A program made the position numbers and the translations under genes. A stretch of DNA of 64,000 nt from Capilliphycus salinus (lineage in GTDB: Bacteria > Cyanobacteriota > Cyanobacteriia > Cyanobacteriales > Microcoleaceae). Below are positions 7,393 through 16,133 of this stretch, piece by piece. The DNA lies in NCBI RefSeq assembly GCF_047276495.1, contig NZ_CP178543.1, forward strand, positions 6,634,001-6,698,000. Reading direction: 5' to 3'. A model generated the notes under the pieces. The model was not told where the DNA came from and did not search any database. It saw only the letters and a program-made list of their open reading frames with translations. Position 1 is the first letter of the stretch; each line of letters begins with the position of its first letter.

Positions 7393-9474
7393 ATGCCAAT
7401 TATGCAACTACTCCATTGGCTACCGGATAGCCCCATTGTCACCTTTACGATTTTACTGCTGGTTTCCCTGACGTTACCGCCCTGGTTTGAACGTTTACGC
7501 CTTCCCGGTTTAGTCGGATTATTATTAGCAGGTGTCGTTTTAGGTGAACATGGTTTGGGGGTGTTAAACTCCCAGTCAGAAACCATGAAACTGCTGTCAG
7601 ACATCGGGAAAATTTACCTGATGTTTGTGGCGGGTTTAGAAATTGATCTCGCCCAGTTTAAAAGCAAAAAAGATCGGGCGATAGGCTTTGGAATTTCTAC
7701 CTTTATTTTTCCCATGTTGGCGGGAATTGCCATAGGGCTTTGGTTTAATATGGGGTGGAATGCGGCGATTTTAATTGGTTCTTTATTGGCTTCTCATACG
7801 TTATTAGCCTATCCCATTGTTCAACGTTTAGGATTAATTGATACTGAACCAATCATTATCAGTGTTGGCGCAACAATTTTTACCAGTATTAGTGCTTTAT
7901 TAGTTTTAGCCATTTGTGTTTCGGTACAAGCCGGAGAATTTTCACTGTTTAGTTTGAGTTGGCAATTGGGAACCTTAGCGATTTATTCGGCTATCGTTTT
8001 ATTTGGGTTTGATTGGGCAGGAAAAGCCTATTTTAAACGAAATGGAAGCGAAGAAGGCAATCAATTTTTGTTTGTTTTATTGGCGGTATTTTTGGCATCT
8101 GTCGGCGCACAAATTATTAATGTCGATCAAATTGTTGGGGCATTTTTAGCGGGTTTAGCTGTTAACGACGCGGTGGGAAATAGCCTGGTCAAAGAAAAAG
8201 TGGAATTTGTCGGCAGTGTTTTGTTTATTCCCTTTTTCTTTATTGCGATGGGTCTGTTACTGAATATTCCCGTTTTTCTTGAGACTTTAACTACCAATTT
8301 TACCTTGCCCGTAGCGATTGTTTTAGGATTAATTATCAGCAAATTTGTTGCGGCTTGGGCGATGAAATTACTCTACGGTTACAGCCGAGACGAAACGCTG
8401 TTAATTTGGTCGCTTTCTATCCCGCAAGTTGCAACAACGTTAGCGGCCGCTTTAGTGGGTTTTAACGTCGGTTTACTCAGCGAAGCCGTTTTTAACAGTA
8501 TTATTGTTTTAATGCTGGCTACTTCGATTCTCGGGCCGCTCCTGACTCAACAATATGCACCCCGTTTACTTCCCCTAAAAGCCAAACCGCCCCTCAATCC
8601 GAATCAAGCTTTAATTTGGTGGGAAAATCGTCAACAAGAGGCCGAAGAAACTCCCCCTTTTACCGTTGTTGTTCCGCTAGCTAACCCCGATACTCAACGC
8701 TATTTGATGGAAATGGCGGCTTTAATTGCCCGTCACGAAGGTGGTTCAATTGTGTCTTTAGCCATCGCCACTCACGCCCAAGTTCACATGGATGAACCGG
8801 AATTACAAAGCGCTTTACAACAGAGTCGTTTTTTATTAAAACGTTCGGTGAAAGTCGGTCAACAATTTAACGTGAAAACCGATCCAGTTTTAAGAATTGA
8901 TAGCGATGTTGCCACCGGAATTATTCGCACCGCTTGCGAACAAGATGCCAGTTTAATTGTTATGGGTTGGAGCGAAACCGGAAGTATACGGGCGCGACTT
9001 TTTGGGACGGTTATTGATAGTGTATTTTGGTCGTCTCATTGTCCGGTGGCGGTGATGCGACTGTTGCAAGAACCTGTAAATATTCGCCGGATTTTAGTAT
9101 TAGTTAAAAGTATTGCACCCCGAACCATTAGAACCATTCGTTTTGCTCAACTTTTAGCCGATACCAACCAAGCATCGGTAACATTATTACAAGTTTGTCC
9201 CGCTCAAACTCCTGACGCTCAAATCACCATTTTAGAAACCCAACTGGCCGAAGTTCTCCGCAGCGAAGGCCCCCAAATTAATGCTCAAATTGTCGTCAAA
9301 CCGGCTAACGATGTCGTCGGCGCCATTTTAGACCAAGCCAGAGGCTTCGATCTGGTAATATTGCGATCGCAGCGTAGGCGAACCGCAGGCGGTTTAGCGG
9401 TTAGCAGCGTCACCCATGACGTCATGGAAAACCTACAATGTTCGGTGGTCATGTTCGGCGAACCGCAAACCTAA
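7393..9474 (+). CDS. KefB/CPA2-type cation:proton antiporter with two Usp domains, 693 aa
   Basis: Monovalent cation/proton antiporter of the inner membrane. Residues 1 to about 395 form some 12 membrane segments, with FVAGLEIDLAQFK (78-90) and a QIINVDQIVGAFLAGL segment typical of CPA2 antiporters. The C-terminal ~280 residues hold two universal-stress-protein domains in tandem. The first ends in the nucleotide-binding type glycine pattern 'MGWSETGSIRARLFGTVIDSV...SHCPVAV', the second in 'GGLAVSSVTHDVMENLQCSVVM'. This fusion is common in cyanobacteria. Translation may start at ATG 7393 or ATG 7402. The gene lies downstream of the riboswitch-controlled pair but has its own 224-base upstream region with a palindrome. 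Confidence 0.88.
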   Translation: MPIMQLLHWLPDSPIVTFTILLLVSLTLPPWFERLRLPGLVGLLLAGVVLGEHGLGVLNSQSETMKLLSDIGKIYLMFVAGLEIDLAQFKSKKDRAIGFGISTFIFPMLAGIAIGLWFNMGWNAAILIGSLLASHTLLAYPIVQRLGLIDTEPIIISVGATIFTSISALLVLAICVSVQAGEFSLFSLSWQLGTLAIYSAIVLFGFDWAGKAYFKRNGSEEGNQFLFVLLAVFLASVGAQIINVDQIVGAFLAGLAVNDAVGNSLVKEKVEFVGSVLFIPFFFIAMGLLLNIPVFLETLTTNFTLPVAIVLGLIISKFVAAWAMKLLYGYSRDETLLIWSLSIPQVATTLAAALVGFNVGLLSEAVFNSIIVLMLATSILGPLLTQQYAPRLLPLKAKPPLNPNQALIWWENRQQEAEETPPFTVVVPLANPDTQRYLMEMAALIARHEGGSIVSLAIATHAQVHMDEPELQSALQQSRFLLKRSVKVGQQFNVKTDPVLRIDSDVATGIIRTACEQDASLIVMGWSETGSIRARLFGTVIDSVFWSSHCPVAVMRLLQEPVNIRRILVLVKSIAPRTIRTIRFAQLLADTNQASVTLLQVCPAQTPDAQITILETQLAEVLRSEGPQINAQIVVKPANDVVGAILDQARGFDLVILRSQRRRTAGGLAVSSVTHDVMENLQCSVVMFGEPQT

Positions 9475-9548
9475 CAACAGTCACTCATTACCCTCCGGGA
9501 ACGTCCGTTGCTTCGCGACTATTCCGCCAAGTCAGCACTGCAACACCT

Positions 9549-9695
9549 GTCACCAGCGCGTTCCTTGCGACCCGGCGGAATAGTCGGTAGCAAAGTTTGT
9601 AAGAGAGTCACCAGTTATTAGGTTACAGGTTACAGGGTACAGTCTTTACCCTTGCCTATTGCCTGTTGCCTGTTGCCTATTCCCTATTCCCTCTA
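9549..9695. repeat. dispersed repeat and heptanucleotide repeats
   Basis: Bases 9549-9571 are identical, in reverse orientation, to 43779-43801 (23 bases around AAGGAACGCGCTGG). After this come heptamers: GGTTACA twice then GGGTACA (9621-9641), and GCCTATT/GCCTGTT/CCCTATT units from 9654 to 9695. This fills the 270-base gap between the antiporter and pdxJ. No gene is seen here. Confidence 0.7.
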
Positions 9696-9744
9696 AACAC
9701 CGATCACTGTAAACTGATAAAACGGGAACATTCAACGCGAGGTC

Positions 9745-10470
9745 ATGTTAAAGTTGCCCACTCTAGGTGTTAATATCGACCATATCGCCACGCTGCGCCA
9801 AGCCCGTCGCACGGTAGAACCCGATCCGGTGGCGGCGGCGGCGATCGCAGAATTGGCGGGTGCCGATGGGATAACCGTGCATTTGCGCGAAGATCGCCGT
9901 CATATTCAAGATCGAGATGTGCGTCTGTTGCGCGAAACGGTGCGAACTCATCTTAATCTGGAAATGGCACCAACCGATGAAATGGTGGCGATCGCATTGG
10001 AGATCAAACCGGATTATGTTACTCTGGTTCCTGAACGACGGGAAGAAGTCACCACCGAAGGCGGACTCGATATTGTCGGTCAACTCGAACGGATGACAGC
10101 AGTTGTCGGTCAGTTGCAAGATGCCGGCATTCCTGTCAGTCTGTTTATTGATGCCAACCCCGCTCAAATTGAAGCTTCCGCACAGACCAAAGCTGTGTTT
10201 GTGGAACTGCACACGGGTTGTTATGCTGAGGCCAAAGGTGAGCAACAGGACAAAGAACTGGAGTTATTGATCAAAGGAAGCAAACTCGCTCAAGATGCAG
10301 GACTGCGGGTGAATGCGGGTCACGGGTTGACCTATTGGAATGTTTATCCCGTTGCTTGTATTGAGGGAATGGAAGAACTCAACATTGGTCATACTATTAT
10401 CAGTCGGGCGGTGTTGGTGGGTTTGGATCGGGCGGTGAGGGAAATGAAACAAGCCATGTTCGCCCCCTAA
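9745..10470 (+). CDS. pdxJ: pyridoxine 5'-phosphate synthase PdxJ, 241 aa
   Basis: Catalyses the last ring-closing step of the deoxyxylulose-5-phosphate-dependent vitamin B6 pathway, condensing 1-deoxyxylulose 5-phosphate with 3-amino-2-oxopropyl phosphate in the cytoplasm. Family motifs are all present: GVNIDHIATLRQARR (8-22), VHLREDRRHIQDRDV, LEMAPTDEM, VTLVPERREEVTTEGG, VELHTGCYA, VNAGHGLTYWNV and LNIGHTIISRAV. These include the active-site His and Glu positions. Length matches the usual ~240 residues. A HIP1 octamer lies near the 5' end of the gene. It is followed 62 bases later by ycf54 on the same strand. Confidence 0.96.
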   Translation: MLKLPTLGVNIDHIATLRQARRTVEPDPVAAAAIAELAGADGITVHLREDRRHIQDRDVRLLRETVRTHLNLEMAPTDEMVAIALEIKPDYVTLVPERREEVTTEGGLDIVGQLERMTAVVGQLQDAGIPVSLFIDANPAQIEASAQTKAVFVELHTGCYAEAKGEQQDKELELLIKGSKLAQDAGLRVNAGHGLTYWNVYPVACIEGMEELNIGHTIISRAVLVGLDRAVREMKQAMFAP

Positions 10471-10532
10471 ACTTTCTGTGACTGATTACCCGTTTTTTCA
10501 ACCACAAATTCTTGAATTTTTGACAACGAACC

Positions 10533-10859
10533 ATGCAAACTTACTACTATCTTTTGGCGAGTAAACATTTTCTGATTGAAGAAGAACCTTTTGAAGAAGT
10601 TCTCAAGGAACGCACCCGCTACTATCAAGAACAGGAAAAAGAAATTGACTTTTGGTTAGTGACTCAACCTGCTTTTTTAGAAGCCCCAGAATTGGCGGAA
10701 GTTAAGGCTAAATGTCCCCAACCTGCGGCGGCGGTAATTTCAACTAACGAACAATTTATTACTTGGTTGAAGTTGCGTTTAGAATTTGTCGTCACCGGAC
10801 AATTTCAAGCGCCGAGTGCGAGTATTCCCGATCCGTTGGCGTCTTTGGCTGTCGCCTAA
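10533..10859 (+). CDS. ycf54: Ycf54-family protein (Mg-protoporphyrin ester cyclase partner), 108 aa
   Basis: Small soluble protein that resembles Ycf54, the accessory factor needed for the oxygen-dependent cyclase that makes the fifth ring of chlorophyll from Mg-protoporphyrin IX monomethyl ester. Recognition rests on the TYYYLLASKHFL start, the EEPFEEVLKERTRYYQ helix, EIDFWLV.QPAFLE, the PQPAAAVISTNEQFI.WLKLRLE core and the IPDPLASL end. Length matches the family. It lies downstream of pdxJ and may be co-transcribed. No cofactor-binding motif is expected, since it works by binding the cyclase. The following 297 bases up to 11156 hold no gene I can support. Confidence 0.87.
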   Translation: MQTYYYLLASKHFLIEEEPFEEVLKERTRYYQEQEKEIDFWLVTQPAFLEAPELAEVKAKCPQPAAAVISTNEQFITWLKLRLEFVVTGQFQAPSASIPDPLASLAVA

Positions 10860-11156
10860 TTTTAGACGTTTAAAATCAAGAGTTGGGAAGTTCTGGAGTT
10901 CTAAAAATTGCCCTATCTTCTGAACTTCCCGAGTGAAAAACTTTTCAATTTTTGTGGGAATTTTTGAACGATAATTCGGATGGGTTTCTACAGCAATCTC
11001 CGTCGGATTTTTCAACTCTATAAAAATAGATAAAAAGTCTGAACTTATTTTTTATTTTGCCTTTTGTTATATGATAACTTGCTTTTTAGTGTAAGATTTT
11101 AGAGAAAACTCAAATCATATTGCTAGATTTTCTTCTAACAGTTGAGATCGAAAACT

Positions 11157-11930
11157 ATGGTTCAAAAAATAGGTGTGAAGGAAGGGTTGAGACTGAGTGC
11201 GATCGCGGTTTTATTGACAATTAGCCTCAGTCCAAAAGTTGTTAGGGCGCAGTCAGCTTGCGAACCTCCCGAAGCCGGAGAATATCTGTTATTAATTGTC
11301 AGCGAAACATCCAACGACCAGGACTTAGCCCGTCGCACGTTACCGAGTGACGTTGAAAGTGAGGTTTGTCGCTACGTTGACGATCTGGTGACGCGAGTGG
11401 GGGGGTTTGAAGATCAACTCATTGCCGAAGATTGGGCCGATTATATTCAGACGAATTCCGGTTTAGAAGCCTATGTGGTTCAACCCGATACCGTTTCCCA
11501 ACGTCCTCCCGCTCGTGGAATGGTGAACCGACGAGGCGCCTCGGAGTTAGAGACAGAACCCCGTTCACAGGCTCAACCTCAATCTCAACCTCGCCCCCGA
11601 ACCCAACCGAGAACCCAACCGAGAACCCAACCGAGAACCCAACGCCCTCGCGCCGAAGAAGCAGCTTTTAACCCAAGAAGACTCGGTTCAGGATATGCGG
11701 TATTAGTCGATTATCTCAATCAACCGGAATTAGCCGCCCAAGTCGAAGAAATCACCGGATCGCAAGTGGGTTTAGCGTCCTACGGTCAGCGTCCCTATTT
11801 ACTGGTGACTCAAACCAACGATTTACAAACCGCGACTTCTACCTTGCAAAATTTAAGTAATCGCGGTTTTTTCTCATTAATCGTCGAGAGTCGCCGCGTC
11901 ATGCTGATCAGCCCGAATGTTCAGCCTTAA
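11157..11930 (+). CDS. secreted hypothetical protein with Gln/Pro/Arg/Thr repeat, 257 aa
   Basis: ATG 11157 is preferred over TTG 11142, as it gives a normal signal peptide: basic KIGVKEGLR, a hydrophobic core, and a cleavage-like VRAQSA near residue 36. The mature protein has two similar-looking alpha/beta halves, around GEYLLLIVSET and GSGYAVLVDY. They are separated by a low-complexity linker built from three or more 12-base repeats (QPRT units). The second half resembles a SPOR-like peptidoglycan-associated fold (residue patterns 'YAVLVDY...SYGQRPYLLV...TLQNL'), but the match is loose. Probable periplasmic location; function unknown. Confidence 0.6.
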   Translation: MVQKIGVKEGLRLSAIAVLLTISLSPKVVRAQSACEPPEAGEYLLLIVSETSNDQDLARRTLPSDVESEVCRYVDDLVTRVGGFEDQLIAEDWADYIQTNSGLEAYVVQPDTVSQRPPARGMVNRRGASELETEPRSQAQPQSQPRPRTQPRTQPRTQPRTQRPRAEEAAFNPRRLGSGYAVLVDYLNQPELAAQVEEITGSQVGLASYGQRPYLLVTQTNDLQTATSTLQNLSNRGFFSLIVESRRVMLISPNVQP

Positions 11931-11943
11931 CTAAATTCATAAT

Positions 11944-12402
11944 TCACGGATAAGCCAATTCAGCGATCCAAGAGATAACAATACCCAAAGTTAAACCGAC
12001 AATCACCTGAAAAGGGGTGTGACCAAGTAACTCCTTGAGGCGATCTTCGTTAAACTGAGGATGCTCTTGAAATAACTCATCAACAATTTGATTTAAAATT
12101 CGAGCCTGTTGACCTGCGGCTTGACGAACGCCGGTGGCATCGTACATGACAATAAAAGCAAACACCACAGCGATCGCAAATTCGGGACTTTCCCAACCGA
12201 TGGTTTGTCCGACACTGGTCGCGAGGGCGGAAACAAAAGCCGAATGGGAACTGGGCATTCCCCCCGTCGTCACCAACGCCCGAAAATTGACTTTCCCAAA
12301 TCGAATTAACTCAATTGCCAACTTCGCCGTTTGAGCAAACAGACAAGCAAACAGGGAAACCACCAGGACTTGGTTTTGAAAAATATGGCCAAAGTCTTGC
12401 AT
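11944..12402 (-). CDS. DUF212/divergent PAP2-type membrane protein, 152 aa
   Basis: Belongs to the DUF212 family (divergent PAP2, related to acid phosphatase/VPS-type membrane proteins). Diagnostic motif is TTGGMPSSHSAFVSALAT, followed by FAFIVMYDATGVRQAAG and a C-terminal LKELLGHTPFQVIVG. Four hydrophobic segments are visible. I chose ATG 12402 (MQDFGHIF), since GAGGTG lies nine bases before it; a GTG at 12414, two bases after the crtE stop, is the alternative. The gene follows crtE so closely that they must share a transcript, an arrangement common in cyanobacteria. Substrate is unknown; a lipid phosphate is a reasonable guess. Confidence 0.85.
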   Translation of the reverse strand: MQDFGHIFQNQVLVVSLFACLFAQTAKLAIELIRFGKVNFRALVTTGGMPSSHSAFVSALATSVGQTIGWESPEFAIAVVFAFIVMYDATGVRQAAGQQARILNQIVDELFQEHPQFNEDRLKELLGHTPFQVIVGLTLGIVISWIAELAYP

Positions 12403-12416
12403 GGAAAGAGACACCT

Positions 12417-13343
12417 CTAGTTACTGCGACGGGTAATAAATTGGGCGATCGCCACTAAGGGAGTCGCCGCCTCTCCAAAGGGAGCAAGTTCAGCGATCGC
12501 CTGTTCGATCAATTGGTTGGCCCGACGTCTGGATTCTTCCAACCCCCAAAGACTGGGATAAGTTGCTTTTTGAGCGGTCAAATCTTTTCCGGCCGTTTTC
12601 CCCAACTCCTCTTGAGTCGCAGTAATATCGAGAATATCATCAACGATCTGAAACGCCAAACCTATTTTCTGAGCGTAGCGGGAAAGTCGTTGACGGTTCT
12701 CGGTTGAAGCGCCAGCTAAAATAGCGCCACAAACGACACAAGCTTCTAACAACGCTCCGGTTTTGTGGGTATGAATAAAAGTAAGCTGTTCTTCAGTAAT
12801 ATCGGTTTTCCCTTCCGAGTCGATATCAACCACTTGACCGCCCACCAGTCCGGCGGCACCGACAGCCCGACCCAAATGAGCAATCACGTCTAAAACCTGT
12901 TGAGGGGGTACATTTCGGGTTTGAGAGGCGATCAATTCAAAGGCATAGCTTAACAACCCATCCCCGGCTAAAATGGCAATGTCTTCGCCATAAACCTTGT
13001 GATTGGTCAGTTTACCCCGACGATAATCATCATTATCCATTGCGGGAAGATCATCATGGATCAGCGACATGGTATGGATCATCTCCAACGCACAGGCGGT
13101 TGGCATTGCCATTTCCCTTGTTCCTCCGGCCAACTCACAAGTCGCCAGACACAAGATCGGACGGAGACGCTTTCCTCCGGCTAGCAGTGAATACCGCATC
13201 GCCTCATAAATTTTTTCGGGATAGATCACGGCGATCGAGCGATCTAAAGCCTGTTCTACCTGGGCTTTGCCTTCGGCTAGATAGGTTGACAGGTCAAACG
13301 TCGATTTACTTGGGGGTGATGGGGTTTCTCCAGTCAATACCAT
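12417..13343 (-). CDS. crtE: geranylgeranyl diphosphate synthase CrtE, 308 aa
   Basis: Trans-isoprenyl diphosphate synthase that makes C20 (or C15/C20) prenyl diphosphates for carotenoids, the chlorophyll phytyl tail and quinones. The first aspartate-rich motif is DDLPAMDNDDYRRG and the second is VDDILDITATQEELGKTAGKD. LLAGGKRLRPIL near residues 54-65 contributes the substrate-binding Lys and Arg residues. Length is standard. The KATYPSLWGLE end pattern is typical of cyanobacterial and plant-type enzymes. The DUF212 gene follows directly, and the upstream region to nadK carries only heptamer repeats. Confidence 0.93.
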   Translation of the reverse strand: MVLTGETPSPPSKSTFDLSTYLAEGKAQVEQALDRSIAVIYPEKIYEAMRYSLLAGGKRLRPILCLATCELAGGTREMAMPTACALEMIHTMSLIHDDLPAMDNDDYRRGKLTNHKVYGEDIAILAGDGLLSYAFELIASQTRNVPPQQVLDVIAHLGRAVGAAGLVGGQVVDIDSEGKTDITEEQLTFIHTHKTGALLEACVVCGAILAGASTENRQRLSRYAQKIGLAFQIVDDILDITATQEELGKTAGKDLTAQKATYPSLWGLEESRRRANQLIEQAIAELAPFGEAATPLVAIAQFITRRSN

Positions 13344-13445
13344 AACGCTGTTTTCCGTACTGGTGATCTTTCGTCAATCTCATTGTACGGGTCTGGTGAC
13401 ACTTTTCAGTTAACAGTTATCAGTGATCAGTTATCAGTCTTTACT

Positions 13446-13494
13446 CTTGACTGTTGACTGTTGACTGGTCACTGTTGACTGGTCACTGTTGACT
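13446..13494. repeat. heptanucleotide repeat
   Basis: Seven in-register heptamers: one CTTGACT, then GTTGACT and GGTCACT units alternating. Flanked on the left by less regular CAGTTATCAGT sequence (13408-13438) and on the right by two similar CCCATC/ACCCATCCGTT stretches to 13580. This is the non-coding gap between the convergent-side end of nadK and the start of crtE. Confidence 0.7.
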
Positions 13495-13588
13495 GTTTCC
13501 CATCTCCCCACCGATAACCCATCCGTTTCCAAGCATCATTAACCCAAAAAACCCACCGATAACCCATCCGTTACCCATAGCCACCTTC

Positions 13589-14509
13589 CTAATTTCGATG
13601 GTCGTTAATATAACGAATACGGGCGCCGGCCCACTGCAATTTTTCTTGTAGGGTTTGGTAAAAGGAGTAGTTTTCGCGCAAAATAATAAATCGAGTTTGA
13701 CAAGTCGCCATCCGCACATCAACCCGCTGTCCGGGTCGGACTGATGTCGCCAATACCCCATCGGTCCAGAGTTTGGTTTCATGTTCGGGATCGGCTAACG
13801 GCCACACGCTGACCACCGACCTGGGCGGGAGAACGATCGGACGACTCGACAAACTTAACGGACAAATGGGAGTGACGGTGAGCGCTTCCATTCCGGGGTG
13901 CATAATCGGCCCGTTGGCTGAAGCATTGTAACAGGTTGAACCTGTCGGCGTCGAGACAATTAAACCATCCCCTTGATACTGATCGACGACTTCCCCATCG
14001 ACTTCCATCTCTAAAATTGATGTGGGCATTCGATAGGGAGAAGCGGGTTTAATACACATTTCATTGAGGGCAAGATAGCGATCGCCAACGGGGGTAAGAT
14101 TGCTACGATGACCTTCGTAGACGGCCGCTTGCAGCATCATCCGCTGTTCCATTGCGTAGCGATCTTCAAACATCCGTTCAACGACTTGTTCTGTATTGCG
14201 AACATCTTCAAAGGACTCGGTTAAAAATCCCAAATGTCCGCCCACATTCGCCGCTAAAATTGGAATTCCCTCCGGCGCCAAATGACGGGCTGCGGCCAGG
14301 GCTGTTCCGTCTCCGCCCAAAACTACAGCCAAGTTAATCGGACGGCTAACCGATGCTAAAAATACGGGATATGGATTATCTTGAGGTCCACTCGGCCCAA
14401 TTAATACCTGACAGCCTCGCTTCTCAAACTCGGTTGCAAATTGTTCACCCCATTGCTTGCTTAAGGGATCTCTAGCTTTGTGGGCGATGATCACCTGTTT
14501 AATTTCCAC
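13589..14509 (-). CDS. nadK: NAD kinase, 306 aa
   Basis: ATP (or polyphosphate) dependent NAD kinase that makes NADP in the cytoplasm. GGDGTALAAAR (65-75) is the catalytic GGDG motif, with the catalytic Asp. LNEMCIKP supplies the NE motif, and YQGDGLIVSTPTGSTCYN is the NAD-binding glycine-rich segment. HPGMEALTVTPICPLSLSSRPIVLP is the usual conserved C-terminal portion. Cyanobacteria generally carry two NAD kinases, and which of the two this represents cannot be told here. Length is normal for the family. It is transcribed away from the comF-like gene, which starts 150 bases off on the other strand. Confidence 0.94.
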   Translation of the reverse strand: MEIKQVIIAHKARDPLSKQWGEQFATEFEKRGCQVLIGPSGPQDNPYPVFLASVSRPINLAVVLGGDGTALAAARHLAPEGIPILAANVGGHLGFLTESFEDVRNTEQVVERMFEDRYAMEQRMMLQAAVYEGHRSNLTPVGDRYLALNEMCIKPASPYRMPTSILEMEVDGEVVDQYQGDGLIVSTPTGSTCYNASANGPIMHPGMEALTVTPICPLSLSSRPIVLPPRSVVSVWPLADPEHETKLWTDGVLATSVRPGQRVDVRMATCQTRFIILRENYSFYQTLQEKLQWAGARIRYINDHRN

Positions 14510-14659
14510 CGTCTTTCCTCGATGATGATCTTCTTTATACTGTTATTATCCCGTATTTTTGTCGGCAGTTTCACACGGGTTCTGCATTTGTTATCTTAAC
14601 ACTAAGCTGTTCTTCGGTTGCCGATTATTTTTGTTAATTTTCTTATTTTTTTTTAAGCA

Positions 14660-15334
14660 ATGCTGCGAAATTTCTTCAAATCTTTTCTTAATCTTTTTTT
14701 GAAGCCCAATTGTCCCCTCTGCGATCGGCCCAGTGATACCCAACTCTGTCCCTATTGTCAAAGACAGATTTTCCGCTGTCAATTTCCCCCCGAAAAAAAA
14801 TTTTCAAAGGAGGTTCCTCTGTATGTTTGGGGACAGTATAAAGGGACGTTAAAACAGGCGATTGTTGCGATGAAATATAACAATCATCCCGAAATTGCCG
14901 AACCGTTGGGCTATTGGTTGGCTGAGGGGTGGTTAAATTCTTCTGACAATATTAATCATAAACGCCCGGTTGTTGTTCCGATTCCCATGTTTCCTGATAA
15001 ACAAAAAAAACGGGGTTTTAATCAAGCTGAACTTTTGGCCCGCAGTTTTTGTCGGGCGACGGGTTTACCGTTGAAGTCTCAAGGTTTGGAACGAATACGC
15101 GATACTAAAGCTCAGTTTAGTCTTTCGCTTCAACAACGGCAAGACAATTTAAAAGATGCGTTTCGTTTGGGGGGGGATTTACGCCAATCTAATGTTAATT
15201 CTGTTTTAATTGTAGATGATATTTACACCACCGGCGCGACGGTTAAGGCGGCAATTGCAGCGTTGAAGCGGCATAAAATAGCGGTTGTAGGGGTCATTGC
15301 GATCGCCACGACCAAATCTTTATCGGATAAGTAA
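14660..15334 (+). CDS. ComF-family phosphoribosyltransferase-like protein, 224 aa
   Basis: Has the typical ComFC layout: a short N-terminal zinc-finger-like segment with paired cysteines (CPLC at about 18-21 and CPYC at about 31-34), then a type I phosphoribosyltransferase fold. The PRPP loop is VLIVDDIYTTGATVKAA, and PIPMFPDKQKKRGFNQAELLAR is the usual conserved middle. In competent bacteria ComF proteins take part in DNA uptake; in cyanobacteria they are linked to natural transformation, but a direct role here is inference. Divergent from nadK. The stop codon overlaps a short GC-rich hairpin. Confidence 0.85.
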   Translation: MLRNFFKSFLNLFLKPNCPLCDRPSDTQLCPYCQRQIFRCQFPPEKKFSKEVPLYVWGQYKGTLKQAIVAMKYNNHPEIAEPLGYWLAEGWLNSSDNINHKRPVVVPIPMFPDKQKKRGFNQAELLARSFCRATGLPLKSQGLERIRDTKAQFSLSLQQRQDNLKDAFRLGGDLRQSNVNSVLIVDDIYTTGATVKAAIAALKRHKIAVVGVIAIATTKSLSDK

Positions 15335-15350
15335 GGGGCTGAAGCCCCTT
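15333..15350 (+). terminator. hairpin at the end of the comF-like gene
   Basis: AAGGGGC (15333-15339), loop TGAA, GCCCCTT (15344-15350). The left arm begins inside the stop codon. No clear T-run follows (CTGTAAC), so efficiency as a terminator is uncertain. Confidence 0.5.
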
Positions 15351-15394
15351 CTGTAACGGTGATTCGGGGGAATTTATCTCATTACTTTCGGGGC

Positions 15395-15814
15395 TTAATC
15401 AAGGCAAGTAAGGCTAAGGTGCTGACAGGCTTCTTCCCAGGATTGACCGAGATAACTTTCTCGCTGAATCACATAATCTATACAGTGATATCCCGTCAGA
15501 GGATAGCCTTGATTTTTGGCTTTTTCTTGACTGGTTTTTAGCCAATTCTTCCAATTAAAACTCTGTTCATAAATATTGCGAATTGCAGCTTTTCCGCTGG
15601 AATTTTTCTCGTTAATCAGACAAAGTTTAATTTGATTGCCAATTTGTTTGATTTGTACGATTCTTTGATGTGCGGGATAACTCGGGAGAGAAGAAACTGA
15701 ATTTACAACCTCCAGTTGCACATTGGGGGTTGAATGTGCTAAAGAATTTCGAGTTTTCACGGCAACCTCTGGTAAGTTCAATGTTGCTAATTGTTGAGTT
15801 TTCGGTGGTGTCAT
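15395..15814 (-). CDS. hypothetical protein, 139 aa
   Basis: ATG-started frame. The N-terminal ~55 residues are Ser/Thr/Val-rich and likely disordered. The C-terminal part is more ordered and rich in aromatic residues (FNWKNWL, GYPLTGYHCIDYVIQRESYLGQSWEEACQHL). There is no signal peptide or membrane segment. The family is not recognised. It converges on the comF-like gene with about 60 bases between their ends. Codon use looks like the neighbours, which supports a real gene. Confidence 0.55.
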   Translation of the reverse strand: MTPPKTQQLATLNLPEVAVKTRNSLAHSTPNVQLEVVNSVSSLPSYPAHQRIVQIKQIGNQIKLCLINEKNSSGKAAIRNIYEQSFNWKNWLKTSQEKAKNQGYPLTGYHCIDYVIQRESYLGQSWEEACQHLSLTCLD

Positions 15815-16133
15815 AGGTCGTTTCCCTGATGCTGATAGAAATTCCCCAGATCAAGATGTTTGTTCTCGATAATGGGTAATAGCTATTATGGCATCGAGTT
15901 TTCGTTTCAACCACTCTCTCCCGATGATGTCAGGAAAATCTGACAAAAGGAGTCATCCAGGGGGAAATGCCGTTAAGCTTTAACTGACAGACGCTTTCGG
16001 GTTAAACCTATTTCGCCATCTTTCCAAAGTCGCAGACAACGATAAGATAAATCTATGAATGTTGTCAGAAATTTTAATCAATATTTTCAACAGAATTATG
16101 AATTATGAATTATAAATAGTGAAACCTAAATAA
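15815..16133. other. gene-free stretch with one small palindrome
   Basis: No gene is supported in these 319 bases. GTCAG (15928-15932) and CTGAC (15939-15943) form a short hairpin. AT-rich sequence with several ATTATGAATTATGAATTATA repeats lies at 16095-16120, at the 3' side of the LeuA-like gene. Confidence 0.5.

Noticed and set aside
9763..10452. Minus-strand frames opposite pdxJ
   Set aside because: Antisense shadows of a fully recognised gene.
13483..13782. Minus-strand frame overlapping the nadK end
   Set aside because: Shadow of nadK in another frame with repeat-derived GNGWVIGG stretches.
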